In this document: piece after piece, positions 47,264 to 55,860 of the stretch
Layout: each line of letters opens with the position of its first letter
Numbering within the stretch: position 1 is the stretch's first letter
Origin: Actinomadura sp. NAK00032
GTDB taxonomy: Bacteria; Actinomycetota; Actinomycetes; Streptosporangiales; Streptosporangiaceae
Length of the DNA stretch: 64,000 bases
Assembly (NCBI RefSeq): GCF_013364275.1
Contig: NZ_CP054932.1
Location: 9,238,001 to 9,302,000, forward strand
Direction: 5' to 3'
Notes under the pieces: model-generated
Told to the model about the DNA's origin: nothing
Database searches by the model: none
The model's input: the letters and a program-made list of their open reading frames with translations, nothing else
Translations under genes and position numbers: made by a program

Positions 47264-48607
47264 CTATCGAGGACTTGACCTGCTCCGGGTTCTGGCGAGG
47301 GCCTCCAGGGCCGTTTCGTCGGCGTCGGGGAGGGTGTGTAGGTAGCGCTCGGTGGTGGCGATGGAGGCGTGGCCGAGGCGTTCTTTGACTATCTGGAGGT
47401 CGGCGCCGCCGTTGAGGAGCCAGGAGGCGTGGGCGTGGCGTAGGTCGCGCATGGTCGGTCTGAAGTCGAGTCCGGCGGCGGCGATGGCCGGGTACCAGAT
47501 ATTGCGGCGGAACCAGTCGTTGGGGATGTGGCCGTCCGTCATGCGCGTGCGGAGGGGACGCGGGTTGTCCTTGCCTTTGGAGCGGCGGGCGGCTCGGTAG
47601 AGAGCGAAGGCTCCGCGGCAGTAGTCGCAGCGGCATCTGCCGGCGGTGTAGGCGCTGAGGGTGCCATGGTTGTAGGTACGGCCCTTGTCGTTGGGTTCGG
47701 TGCGGCCGAGGGTGGCCGGGTCAGGGATCTCGGTGATGCGGGCCCGGGGCTTGTCTTGGGGCGGCATGTGGAAGAGGAGGTCGTCCTGGGTAAGGCGCGC
47801 CGTCCTGATGTGGTCTTCGAGCTTCTCGGCCATCTGGGCGCTGAGCTTGAAGCGGCGGTACTCCTTGTCCTTCGGATAGTCCTTGACCAGAAAGTGGCCG
47901 CCGTCCGGGTGGAACTTCGGGTTGAGCTCCACGACCGTGCGGCTGACCGTGAGGATGCGGGTTCTGAGGTTGAGGTCCTTGGGACGCAACTCGCTGAGTT
48001 CGCCCCAGCGGAGGCCGCTCTCGATCTCGGTTTCGGTGAGGAGACGGAAGGTCCCCTCGGGGAGCGCGTGGTAGATGTCGTCGAACTGCTCGGGCGTGAC
48101 GATCTTGAGCGGCTTGCGGACGACGGGCGGGGCCTTCACGCCGCGGCAAGGGTGGAGGAACGTGGCCTGGTCCTCGAGCGCCGTGGTGAAGATGGCACTG
48201 AGGATGATTTTGGTGCAGCGGATGGTCACGGGCGTCATGCCCTGCTTCTTGAGCTTGGCGATCCAGGCGCGGACATGCTCGGGAAGGATGTCGACCATCC
48301 GCATACGGCCGAACTCCGGCATGATGTGCTTGTAGATTGTGTAGGTGTACCCCGATCGGGTGCTGGCCTCCATTTCATGGTTCGGGAGCCAGGTGTCCTC
48401 GACGTAGTCTTTGAAGCGCTGCCTTCCGCGTGCGGGTTCTCCGGTTCTGCCTTCGGAGACCTTCACTTCGGCGCGTTGCCATGCTTTTTCTGCTTCCTTC
48501 TTGCTCGCGTAGGTTCCGGCCGATCTCCGCTGGCCCCGGATGTCGTCATAGTAGGCCGTGTAGCGAGGCTTACCGTCCTTGCCCACTCTCTTGCGTGTCT
48601 GCCCCAT
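47264..48607 (-). CDS. int: Tyrosine site-specific integrase
   Basis: A 447-aa phage-type recombinase. An AP2-like arm-binding N-terminus (KPRYTAYYDDIRGQRRSAGTYASKKEAEKA), SAM-like core-binding domain (~65-165), and catalytic domain with Arg200 (ESGLRWGEL), Arg390 (RDLRHAHAS; the preceding box II His is Arg387, a frequent actinobacterial variant), His413 (GHASIATT) and nucleophile Tyr422. An inserted Cys-rich segment (residues ~310-340, CRCDYC) is typical of actinobacterial integrases and may bind zinc. It lies 165 bases inside the right end and matches the tRNA-Pro target use. Confidence 0.95.
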   Translation of the reverse strand: MGQTRKRVGKDGKPRYTAYYDDIRGQRRSAGTYASKKEAEKAWQRAEVKVSEGRTGEPARGRQRFKDYVEDTWLPNHEMEASTRSGYTYTIYKHIMPEFGRMRMVDILPEHVRAWIAKLKKQGMTPVTIRCTKIILSAIFTTALEDQATFLHPCRGVKAPPVVRKPLKIVTPEQFDDIYHALPEGTFRLLTETEIESGLRWGELSELRPKDLNLRTRILTVSRTVVELNPKFHPDGGHFLVKDYPKDKEYRRFKLSAQMAEKLEDHIRTARLTQDDLLFHMPPQDKPRARITEIPDPATLGRTEPNDKGRTYNHGTLSAYTAGRCRCDYCRGAFALYRAARRSKGKDNPRPLRTRMTDGHIPNDWFRRNIWYPAIAAAGLDFRPTMRDLRHAHASWLLNGGADLQIVKERLGHASIATTERYLHTLPDADETALEALARTRSRSSPR

Positions 48608-48629
48608 GGGCTCCCCACCTCCCAGGCTT

Positions 48630-48655
48630 GATCATCTGACCCTCATTTGACCCCG
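48630..48655 (+). repeat. Right copy of 26-bp repeat, candidate integrase arm site
   Basis: Identical to 9627-9652 except at two positions, same orientation, and containing the same paired TGACCC words. It overlies the promoter side of the integrase gene, so integrase binding here could also autoregulate. Confidence 0.6.
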
Positions 48656-48773
48656 GACTATGAATGACGGCGGGATCCTAGCCATCACTCACTGACAACG
48701 AGGCAGGCCATCTACCTGGGACTTTACCGTGAAACGACGTTGATCACGCGTCCAGGTATTTGCGTGATCATCG

Positions 48774-48800
48774 GTTCGGGACGAGAAAGTCGTGGGTTCA
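48774..48800 (+). other. Right attachment-core candidate (decayed tRNA-Pro fragment)
   Basis: It matches the tRNA-Pro anticodon loop-to-T-loop segment at 24 of 27 positions, with GTTCGGGACGA and GTCGTGGGTTCA at exactly the same spacing. Beyond the T-loop the similarity ends (no CCCGCCACCCCG), so the original 3' tRNA end has been lost. Confidence 0.6.
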
Positions 48801-49582
48801 GAATCAGCTAGTCCGGCAACACTTCCAAAGCCCGGAGACTAAGCCTTAATTAAGAAGACCGGTTATCGAAATTCCCCCAATCCGGCATACTTCAAGAGCG
48901 CACTCCGCCTCGCCGTCCGCACCTTCGTGAAAAACCTCCTGGTCTCCGGCAACACGTTTCAACGCTCCGCGCTCCTGGCCACCTCTGCGGGATCTATCCA
49001 CCCAAGCCGTCCATTTTGAGTTGCGCGCCCCTGACGCCAGGCGGGCTGATCCGTCTCGGAGATCCCCTTTCCAGAACGAACTCCAGCGCCCCCAACTGGC
49101 CCGGAACAGGGATGCTCCAGGCGCGAGATCCTCTCGACCGCCATAGGGCGCGCTCGCGCAAGAGGTTGCGGACTACCTGTGACCGGCCGGTTGGGGATAA
49201 GACAGTCCCGGTGTGCGAGCTCCCGAACGATGACGCCGTCGGCAACGCGTGGACTGCAGGACCACACTGCAAGTCGCTACTTCCGACCCGATGGCCATGG
49301 CCAGCACACAAAGTTGTCGAAACCCTCGCAGGCCGAAGATGTACGCGACGTTGTCGTGCCGGTGCCTCGGCGCGGGTGTTGTCGAGCAGTCGGCGCTTCG
49401 TCGTGCGGGACGCGCTGGTTACATCTTCGTTCTACCCGAAGTAGATGTTCGCCATATGCTTAAAAATGGTGAATCATGGTCGCTTTCGATCAGGGGAAAT
49501 TCATTGACAGCAATTCGCTTGCGCTGCGAGCATTGCTGTTCTTGACGGGGGTCTTGGTTCGGCAATTGCTTGGAGGTAGTGC
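48801..49582. other. Right flank of the element, no gene seen
   Basis: Open frames are short and overlap on both strands; none is convincing. The last ~120 bases are AT-richer and hold TTGACA at 49504-49509, a candidate -35 box for the following secreted-protein gene, and GGAGGT just before its ATG. Confidence 0.45.
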
Positions 49583-50104
49583 ATGGGACAGCAGCATCGG
49601 GGGGCCGTCGCGGGTCTGCGGCGGAAGCTGGTCGTCGTGGGGGCCGTCGCCGTCATGGGTGTCGCCGGCAACGCGGCGGTGGCGGAGGCGGCGGCGACGC
49701 CCGCCGACCCGGTACCGGGTAAGTCCAGCGTCGACTTCTCGACCCATTCCAAGGCTCAGAGCGCCAGGGTCATCCACTGCGAGATTCGGTTCATCGGGGC
49801 CCATGGGGGCATCCCGCACAAGTCCGGTCACGTGCACGGCACCATCAACGTCCGGACGGGCGTGACCTGCAGTCAGCCGATCCGGATGATCCGCGGGAAG
49901 GTCGGCCTCTTCAGCAACCGGGGGAGCAAGATCAAGGCGTTCGGCAGCACCGGGGCACGTACGGCCAAGGGCAACGCGGCGCTCGTCTGCAGGACCGGCA
50001 GGTACCACGGCGAAGCGGTCGCCACGCTCTACGCGCCGCCCGGATACTCCCCCAGGGTCGTCACCGTCGGGAAGAAGACCCCGACGGTTTCCATCCACTG
50101 CTGA
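49583..50104 (+). CDS. Small secreted protein of unknown function
   Basis: A 173-aa protein with a signal peptide (RRKLVVVGAVAVMGVAGNAAVAEA, cleavage near residue 37) and a ~135-residue mature domain with four Cys (HCEI, VTCSQP, LVCRTG, SIHC), likely two disulfides, ending in Cys. No motif known to me. GGAGGTAGTGC precedes the ATG. Similar small exported proteins are common in streptomycetes and relatives. Confidence 0.85.
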   Translation: MGQQHRGAVAGLRRKLVVVGAVAVMGVAGNAAVAEAAATPADPVPGKSSVDFSTHSKAQSARVIHCEIRFIGAHGGIPHKSGHVHGTINVRTGVTCSQPIRMIRGKVGLFSNRGSKIKAFGSTGARTAKGNAALVCRTGRYHGEAVATLYAPPGYSPRVVTVGKKTPTVSIHC

Positions 50105-50110
50105 CGCGAA

Positions 50111-50893
50111 TCACCGGTTGACTTCGTCGGTGTCCGCCCACACCGGGTCGGTCACATCCACCGGGACGGCTTCCAGGCGCTCGTCCGCCAGTATCTCGGT
50201 GATGAGCGCCGCGGTCCCTCCGAGGTAGGTGGAGTCCAGATCCGTTTCCGAGGTGACGCACCAGGCTCGGTCGTCGGGCCAGAACAGGTCGGGTGACTGC
50301 GGAAAGAGCGGCATCGCGAGTTCCCCGGCAGCGTCTAGAGGGCCCTCGAGTAGGAGGTATGCGCGTTCCGACAACTCCACTCGAGGGCCTTCGGCGATCT
50401 CTGGCGGGATCTCCGGCGGAAGCACGTCGGGCTCCCACTCCGCGCTTAGGTCCGGGTCTGAGTCCGCCGTGAATGTGGCGGTCGCCCCTTCCTCAGCCGG
50501 TTCGTACACGTCCGAGACGCAGAACCAGCAGTGACCAGGTGATCTGGTGTGCCTGGCGAGGACGTCGCACAGTGCGGTCAAGAGCGCCGGAGTCAGTGTC
50601 CCTGGGTCGGGCTCCTCCACCCATGGCCGTACGGTGTCCGAACGTGGTATGGGGCCGGCCAGTGCCTGGAACTGCACGCGCGGGTGCACCGACCCGCCCG
50701 ACCACGCGGCCACCTGTGCCCACGTCACGGGGCTACGGTCGGCCGCGTAGGCCGGATGCAGAATTCGGGCGTAGGCCTCGAAGCCGTGCGGTACCAGACC
50801 GCCCACCCCGGACCCGAACGGTCCGACACCTGCGACCACCCAATCGGCCGGCCGCACGTCACCGCACGGAGAAAGCCGTGAACGCCGAGCCAT
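50111..50893 (-). CDS. Conserved hypothetical protein
   Basis: A 260-aa, soluble, acidic protein: GPFGSGVGGLVPHGFEAYARILHPA, TWAQVAAWSGG and HCWFCVSDV segments, then WPDDRAWCVTSETDLDSTYLGGTAALI. This is a family widespread in actinobacteria with no assigned function; Trp and Cys placement suggests a compact domain. ATG 50893 has GGAGG eight bases upstream. It converges on the secreted-protein gene with only six bases between stops. Confidence 0.82.
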   Translation of the reverse strand: MARRSRLSPCGDVRPADWVVAGVGPFGSGVGGLVPHGFEAYARILHPAYAADRSPVTWAQVAAWSGGSVHPRVQFQALAGPIPRSDTVRPWVEEPDPGTLTPALLTALCDVLARHTRSPGHCWFCVSDVYEPAEEGATATFTADSDPDLSAEWEPDVLPPEIPPEIAEGPRVELSERAYLLLEGPLDAAGELAMPLFPQSPDLFWPDDRAWCVTSETDLDSTYLGGTAALITEILADERLEAVPVDVTDPVWADTDEVNR

Positions 50894-51077
50894 CACCTTG
50901 GCCTCCGATCAAGCATCTCCCCGACCCCCCGATCGCACAGTACCCATGCGCGCGCAGCTCCTACCAGCAACGACGCCGTCAGGGTCTCGCAGGCTTCGCC
51001 GGCGTAAGAGCTCGCATCGAACTCGGCCAACTCGCCTGCCGCTATGGGAGCGGCATGCAGCGTGACCGCCGAGGGAC

Positions 51078-51311
51078 CTAGCGATTCTCCGCAGGGATTT
51101 CGAACCGGATGAAGGAGGACTCTGCGGCGCCGACGGGTTTCAGGCTGACCGAAACGTAGACCGGTTCGTCCTCTCCTTTCCGGAGTTGCCAGAGTGCGAA
51201 CTGGTCCATCTCGGTGTCAGCGAAGCGTCGCAGCAGGCGCAGCATGCCTTGAAACTCCTCGTCGGACAGCCGATCCTCAAGCGCATCCACACGGATCACG
51301 CTATCGCTCAC
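51078..51311 (-). CDS. Small conserved hypothetical protein
   Basis: A 77-aa protein: DALEDRLSDEEFQGMLRLLRRFADTEMDQFALWQL then a beta-like second half VYVSVSLKPVG..FIRFEIPAENR. It looks like a single small alpha/beta domain. Start GTG 51311. No ribosome site stands out. Function unknown; the clean frame and composition support a real gene. Confidence 0.65.
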   Translation of the reverse strand: MSDSVIRVDALEDRLSDEEFQGMLRLLRRFADTEMDQFALWQLRKGEDEPVYVSVSLKPVGAAESSFIRFEIPAENR

Positions 51312-51545
51312 GATGGGAGCAAGAAGAAGGTCGGTTCACGGATCACGTCCGATGCTGACGACTTACCCGTGGCACACATCCTTCGCGCTCCTTGGCCGAG
51401 GTATGTGTGCCGACAACTCGCGTCGGTTCGGCCGAGGTCGCAGGGACGACGTCTACAGGCAGGCCGGGACTCGGTTCTCGTGGCGAGGGCCTCCCAGTGG
51501 CCAACAGACACTGATCTCTCCTCATATCGGGCATAGCATGCCCAC

Positions 51546-52718
51546 ATGGATCTATCGGTGATCACGCGCGAGGCCGTCCTGAGCGCGCTTGCCGAGTGCG
51601 ATGAGATCGGGCGTCACCGTTTCCTCGAGCTCTACGGTTTCGAGCCCGCCCGCCAGTACTTCATTCACCACGATGGCGTCTACTACGACTCCAAGGCCAT
51701 CGTGGGCGTGGCCTACCGTTACGTGGCAGGGCGGCCGCTGACCGCCGATCAGTTCTCTGGCGGTCGTCAGACCGTCGGACGGCTTCTCACACGCTTGGGG
51801 TTCGAGGTGGTCAACGATGAGCCGGCCTCGCCTCAGCGACTTCTGATCGAGGTCCTCGAGTCACTGCGTATCGCCAGTACCCGTGATGGGCCCGCGCGGC
51901 ATCAACCCATCACTCTGCTCTGGGCGTTCGGGCGGGCAGCGCAACGCCGTCCACGACTCGTGCACTGGCGAGCAGCCCATGCAGAGTTGCGCGGCCTCAT
52001 GCGTGAGTACGGGCAACCCAGTTCCAGACCGACGCCCGAGTTTCCCATTGTCGCGCTCGCACATACCGATCTTTGGGAATTGGCTGGGCATGGTGGAGCC
52101 GTCCCGGCAGCGCATGGCAAGCCGATCGCTTGGCTTGAAGAGCAAGAGCCTCACTGCGGCCTCATGGCTTGGGCGTATGAACTCATCGTGTGTAGCGATG
52201 AGGTGCGGTCTGAGGCCGTCGCGACACTCGGCACGCGATTCTTCGGAGGCGTTACTCCGGAGGAGTTGCTGGTAGAGGTCGGTCTGCAGACCCCTGGACC
52301 CGCGGCTACGGCGGCGTCTGCCGAATCAAGTCCGCTGGAGCTCTATCGGCGTCTCTGCTGGAGGATCGAAGCCGCCGAAACGCGCGGTGCCCACGAGCGC
52401 ACCTCGACTACCATGCGTGAGCAGCCGGTGCGCTCAGCAGCCGCCGTCGAAGCCGTGCTTATCCGAAGCGCAGGGCGCTGCGAGAACCCTCTGTGCACCG
52501 GTGAGCCCAACGATGTGACCACGAACGGCGATCCGATCCTTGAGGTCGACCATGTTCAGGATCGCGCACAGTGGGGCCGTGACCACCCGATTCAGATGAT
52601 CGCTCTCTGCCCCAACTGCCACGCCATCAAGACAAGGGGGCGGACTGGCGAGCAGCTGCGGCACCTCCTCCTGAAGGAGGCTCGGGCGAGGCACCTTACT
52701 TGGGTCGGGCAAGCCTGA
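51546..52718 (+). CDS. ScoMcrA-like HNH endonuclease with likely phosphorothioate-binding domain
   Basis: A 390-aa type IV restriction-like enzyme. The N-terminal domain (1-~90: EIGRHRFLELYGFEPARQYFIHHDGVYYDSKAIVGVAYRY) matches the ScoMcrA N-terminal domain. Residues ~98-250 (ITLLWAFGRAAQRRPRLVHW, FPIVALAHTDLWEL, LGTRFF) resemble the sulfur-binding domain that reads phosphorothioate DNA. The C-terminus is HNH: CENPLC, VDHVQDRAQWG, ALCPNCHAIK. Streptomyces coelicolor ScoMcrA has in addition an SRA-type domain, which I do not see here. It would cleave modified incoming DNA. Start ATG 51546. Confidence 0.85.
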   Translation: MDLSVITREAVLSALAECDEIGRHRFLELYGFEPARQYFIHHDGVYYDSKAIVGVAYRYVAGRPLTADQFSGGRQTVGRLLTRLGFEVVNDEPASPQRLLIEVLESLRIASTRDGPARHQPITLLWAFGRAAQRRPRLVHWRAAHAELRGLMREYGQPSSRPTPEFPIVALAHTDLWELAGHGGAVPAAHGKPIAWLEEQEPHCGLMAWAYELIVCSDEVRSEAVATLGTRFFGGVTPEELLVEVGLQTPGPAATAASAESSPLELYRRLCWRIEAAETRGAHERTSTTMREQPVRSAAAVEAVLIRSAGRCENPLCTGEPNDVTTNGDPILEVDHVQDRAQWGRDHPIQMIALCPNCHAIKTRGRTGEQLRHLLLKEARARHLTWVGQA

Positions 52719-52844
52719 CTTCCTGTTGTTCACCACGGCGTCTCGTCAGCAATGGCTGGCTTGCAGTGCACAGTTCGTCGCACGCCACGGGTCTTACAGG
52801 CTCGTCTCGCGCAGATGCCATTAGACGGGCGCAGCCGACATCGC

Positions 52845-53324
52845 TCATCGAGCGTGAGCTAGTGCTCGTGCTCCTCCCAGGAGGATGCGTCGACAAGCTG
52901 CTGCAAGACGGCTCGGGAAGCCGTGCTGCCGAACTCTCTCCGTCGGGTTGGTGAGCCGCAGCCGGTTCGGTGGGGAGGGCGTTCGATGCCTCGGGACGTC
53001 CCAGGTGCCTTCGGACGTTCGAGGCGGAGGCGCCTGACGACCAGCGGGGCGGGTCGTGGCGTCCGGGAGGGAAGAGCGTTCGAGTATCGCGTCGATGCGT
53101 CGAACCAGTTCAGGGACATTCTTCGCCTCGACTAGCTGACCGGGCAGCAGGGTCCAGAGCGAGCCGGTGTACTCGCCCCACCAGCAACAAAGGTCCGGGT
53201 AGCGTCGCTCAAGTTCGGCAACCGCCTGGTCGAGATCGTTTTCTGCCGCCAGACCGAGGGGCGACTCGGTGGGCAGGCTTCGAGTGGTGGCGATAGGTCT
53301 GGTGGCGTGCTCTTGGGAAGTCAC
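52845..53324 (-). CDS. Small conserved protein of whiJ-type cluster, copy B
   Basis: A 159-aa paralogue of the protein at 31201-31680, same length, sharing ENDLDQAVAELERRYPDLCCWWGEYTGSLWTLLPGQLVEAK. The GTG 53324 start is supported by GAGGTGAC and by alignment with copy A. It lies downstream of the RsbW-like gene on the same strand. Function unknown. Confidence 0.75.
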   Translation of the reverse strand: MTSQEHATRPIATTRSLPTESPLGLAAENDLDQAVAELERRYPDLCCWWGEYTGSLWTLLPGQLVEAKNVPELVRRIDAILERSSLPDATTRPAGRQAPPPRTSEGTWDVPRHRTPSPPNRLRLTNPTERVRQHGFPSRLAAACRRILLGGARALAHAR

Positions 53325-53503
53325 AGTGTCACCTCTAGAGCGAACGCGCTGAGCACGATCGTCAGGTGATGGAGGGCCAAGTTGGCCCATTGAGGAGTCG
53401 TGCGGCCGGTGAAACCGGGGAACAGTCACCGACCGCACGACACACCGGCCGGAACGGCCGGCAGAGGACGTGCACCTCTGGGGGTGTGGTGCGCGTCCTG
53501 GTC

Positions 53504-54064
53504 TCAGCGGTTGATCAGCGCCCAGGCGGCGTGGCCGTCGACGCTGTCGTAGTGACCGGTCTCGTCGGCGTACGCCTCCGCGAGGATCAGCCCGCGGCCG
53601 TGTTCGACGGGATCCGTCTCCTGGTCGATGCGGCTAGGGGCGGGACCGTCGTCCAGCACGGTGAGGCACGTCTGCCGGCCGCTGACGCAGAGTTCAGCCC
53701 TGATCCGGCCGCCGGGCGCGCCACTGGCCGAGTGCCACAGCGCGTTCGTGGCGTATTCGCTGAGGATCAACTCGAACGCCTCGGTCAGTGCCGTGTCGTC
53801 AGTAAGGAGCAGTCGGATCCAACGACGCAGCAGGGACACCGCGTTGGTGACGCCAGGGACGTCAACGAGCCAGAGTTGATCGTCTCTGTTGCCTTCGGTG
53901 CTCGCACCGTCGGCGGGAGCTTTCCCGGGGTGTGTGGGGTCGACCGCAGCGCCAGCCAGGCTCGGCACGATCGCCAGGGTGTCGCCACCTGTCGTCCTGG
54001 GTGTCCCGGTTCCTTGGGGGCTTTGGAGTTGGGGTGCTGACAGCGCCCTCGAAGCTATTCTCAT
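53504..54064 (-). CDS. ATP-binding protein, RsbW/anti-sigma-like, copy B
   Basis: A 186-aa GHKL protein: ELILSEYATNALWHS (N-box), LTVLDDGPAPS (G1) and EHGRGLILAEAYADE (G2). It starts MRIASRALSAPQLQSP like copy A and differs mainly in the linker at residues ~20-65. The start at ATG 54064 follows CCAAGGGAGGT; the frame is open much further, antisense to the XRE gene, but that is not coding. Divergent from copy B of the XRE gene. Confidence 0.88.
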   Translation of the reverse strand: MRIASRALSAPQLQSPQGTGTPRTTGGDTLAIVPSLAGAAVDPTHPGKAPADGASTEGNRDDQLWLVDVPGVTNAVSLLRRWIRLLLTDDTALTEAFELILSEYATNALWHSASGAPGGRIRAELCVSGRQTCLTVLDDGPAPSRIDQETDPVEHGRGLILAEAYADETGHYDSVDGHAAWALINR

Positions 54065-54223
54065 GCATACCTCCCTTGGAGGGTGAGGCCGCGCGGCAGG
54101 GCGAGGGGCACCAATCCATAGCCCCGCCGCGCGGCAGTCTCTCTGGTCTGATCGGCGACGTGATGCAGCGTCGGGCGAGATCAACGCCCCGCCGACAACT
54201 TCCGCCACAATCTGTGACTCGCC

Positions 54224-54240
54224 GCACACCGTCAGTGTGC
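54224..54240. promoter_or_regulatory. Inverted repeat in the divergent promoter, copy B
   Basis: The same GCACAC-CGTCA-GTGTGC repeat as at 32577-32593, again 65 bases before the XRE start, within ~85 bases that differ from copy A at only a few positions. Confidence 0.6.
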
Positions 54241-54304
54241 TGGGTGACATACTCGCGTGCAACTGCTCTCGTGAAATTTCTCTTGAGAAGGAAGAGGTGC
54301 AGCG

Positions 54305-55162
54305 GTGACTTCTCCGACAGTCCGACGCCGACAGCTCGGTATGGAACTCCGTCAGTTGCGCGAGGCGGCGGGACTCACGGGTGACCAGGTCACGGAGCGC
54401 CTGGGCTGGTACGGAGCGAAGGTCTCGCGGATCGAGAACGGGCGGATCTCCGTCCCGTGGTCGGACGTCGTAGATCTCCTCGATCTCTACGGGGTGGGCG
54501 ATCCCGCCGCTCGTGCGGCGCTCGTCCAGTTGGCCAAGGCGGCGAGGCAGAAGGAGTGGTGGCAGCCGTACAGCGACATGCTGAGCAAGAACGCCCGGAC
54601 CTACATCGGCCTGGAGTCGGCGGCCGAGTCGCTCCGGACGTACCAGCCGTCTTCGGTTCCAGGGCTGCTCCAAACCGCCGAGTACGCGCGAGCGATCATC
54701 ATGCGCGCTGGTCCGTTGACCTTGGGAGAGGACGAGATCGAACGCCGGCTCAGCCTCCGCATGAAGCGGCAAGCCGTCGTCACCGAGGCGGGCAGTCTCC
54801 GGCTCTGGGCCGTGCTGGACGAGGCGGCGCTCCACCGCGAGATCGGTGGCCTCGATGTCATGCACGAGCAACTTATGCACCTGGTGGAGATGGCTCACAA
54901 CCCGGGGGTCGACATCCAGGTCATGCCGTTCAGTGCCGGACCGCATGCTTCGCTAAGCGGCATGATCGGCGTCTTCAGCTTTCCCGGTCAGGACCCGGAC
55001 GTCGCCTATGTCGACACCGTCCCGGGCACTCTCTTTCTAGAACGTGCGGCCGATGTTCAGGCTACGAGCACCGCATTCCAGCATCTCAGCGCGACCGCGC
55101 TCAGCCCTGCGGCATCCGTCGACCTGATCGAAGACATGGCCCGCCGCCACCGGACCGGGTAG
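54305..55162 (+). CDS. XRE-family regulator with DUF5753 (WhiJ-type), copy B
   Basis: A 285-aa close paralogue of 32658-33515 (25 substitutions). The recognition helix changes little (SRIENGR versus SRIEKGR), so both may bind the same operators. Substitutions are spread, including three in the last seven residues (EDM..R). It precedes the DUF397 gene by ten bases, as in copy A. Start GTG 54305 after GAAGAGGTG. Confidence 0.94.
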   Translation: MTSPTVRRRQLGMELRQLREAAGLTGDQVTERLGWYGAKVSRIENGRISVPWSDVVDLLDLYGVGDPAARAALVQLAKAARQKEWWQPYSDMLSKNARTYIGLESAAESLRTYQPSSVPGLLQTAEYARAIIMRAGPLTLGEDEIERRLSLRMKRQAVVTEAGSLRLWAVLDEAALHREIGGLDVMHEQLMHLVEMAHNPGVDIQVMPFSAGPHASLSGMIGVFSFPGQDPDVAYVDTVPGTLFLERAADVQATSTAFQHLSATALSPAASVDLIEDMARRHRTG

Positions 55163-55172
55163 ACAAGTAGGC

Positions 55173-55379
55173 ATGATTCCGGACTTTTGCCAAGCTTCTT
55201 GGACCAAGAGCACACGCAGCCAGCAGACGACGGACCAGTGCGTCGAGCTGGCTGGTGCCAGTGGCTACGTGGCCGTACGGGACTCCAAGGATCCGGATGG
55301 TTTCAAGCTCGTGTTCACAGGTCAGGCCTGGCGAAGGTTCAGCCGTCAGATCAAGGCCGGCGCTTTCGATCCGAGTTGA
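55173..55379 (+). CDS. DUF397 protein, copy B
   Basis: A 68-aa DUF397 domain (WTKSTRSQQTTDQCVELAG, VAVRDSKDPDG), partner of the preceding regulator. It is 51/68 identical to copy A, with changes concentrated in the C-terminal half (LVFTGQAWRRFSRQI). Confidence 0.9.
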   Translation: MIPDFCQASWTKSTRSQQTTDQCVELAGASGYVAVRDSKDPDGFKLVFTGQAWRRFSRQIKAGAFDPS

Positions 55380-55860
55380 GACGATCCGGCGCAGGTGAGG
55401 CCTGGACCTCCAATTCCGGAGTCCGACCCATGGAGTCCGAGGCGGCGCTCCGGCTTCTCGTTGCCGGCGCACACATCTGCGACGCCACCGGTCAGCGCGG
55501 TGATCACTGTCCATCAGGCCATGCCCTTCGGCTGAGGCATGGACGTCTCCGGCTCGTGAGACGGTCCAGTGCTGGATGGCTTTTGCGGTCTCGGGGTGAG
55601 GTTCTCAGGTCGTCGAGCCGCGATCCCCTCATCTTGCACCTGGGTTACCTGCCCCGAGTAGTCCTCGGATGGAGTCTGGCCTTCGGCGCTGTCCGGCCTC
55701 GTCTTGCCTACTCCTGGCATTGGCCGAGCAGCGGACGATGGGGGTCGAGGGTGGGGTGAATCCTTTCGGGGGTGGGGGTCTCTTATGGGTGTCGGGGTCA
55801 CCCTGCGGAGGAGATGTGGATGGGCGGCGGGATGCCGGTAGTGCTGGTGAGGGACGCGAC
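55380..55860. other. Intergenic region, no gene seen
   Basis: No supported frame. A few bases near 55565-55600, read on the minus strand, recall the end of the NUDIX gene at 57.2 kb, too short to call. The right part should hold the promoter of the sigma-factor gene. Confidence 0.45.

Larger units (their letters stand above)
9500..48800. mobile_element. Candidate 39-kb integrative mobilizable element carrying DISARM
   Basis: Limits are set by tRNA-Pro at the left and a decayed copy of its anticodon-to-T-loop segment at the right. Support: a tyrosine integrase 165 bases inside the right end, near-identical 26-bp repeats just inside both ends, a MobC/relaxase pair and an excisionase-like HTH gene within, and several IS elements. 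No FtsK-like or type IV secretion transfer genes are seen, so it would need a helper to conjugate. The right att copy has only 24 of 27 matches, so the element may be immobile or the right limit slightly different. Confidence 0.7.

Noticed and set aside
9500..48800. Self-transmissible actinobacterial ICE (FtsK-like translocase and replication initiator)
   Set aside because: No TraB/FtsK-like ATPase or Rep gene is present; only integrase, HTH and MobC/relaxase, so a mobilizable element is the better call.
54065..54946. Minus-strand extension of the RsbW-like copy B frame to 480 codons
   Set aside because: Antisense to the XRE regulator gene; copy A shows the true start, and a ribosome site precedes ATG 54064.
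55530..55620. Minus-strand phrase HPETAKAIQHW resembling the NUDIX protein C-terminus (LTPETAQAIRAW)
   Set aside because: About a dozen residues only, without the rest of the domain; could be chance or a tiny duplication remnant.
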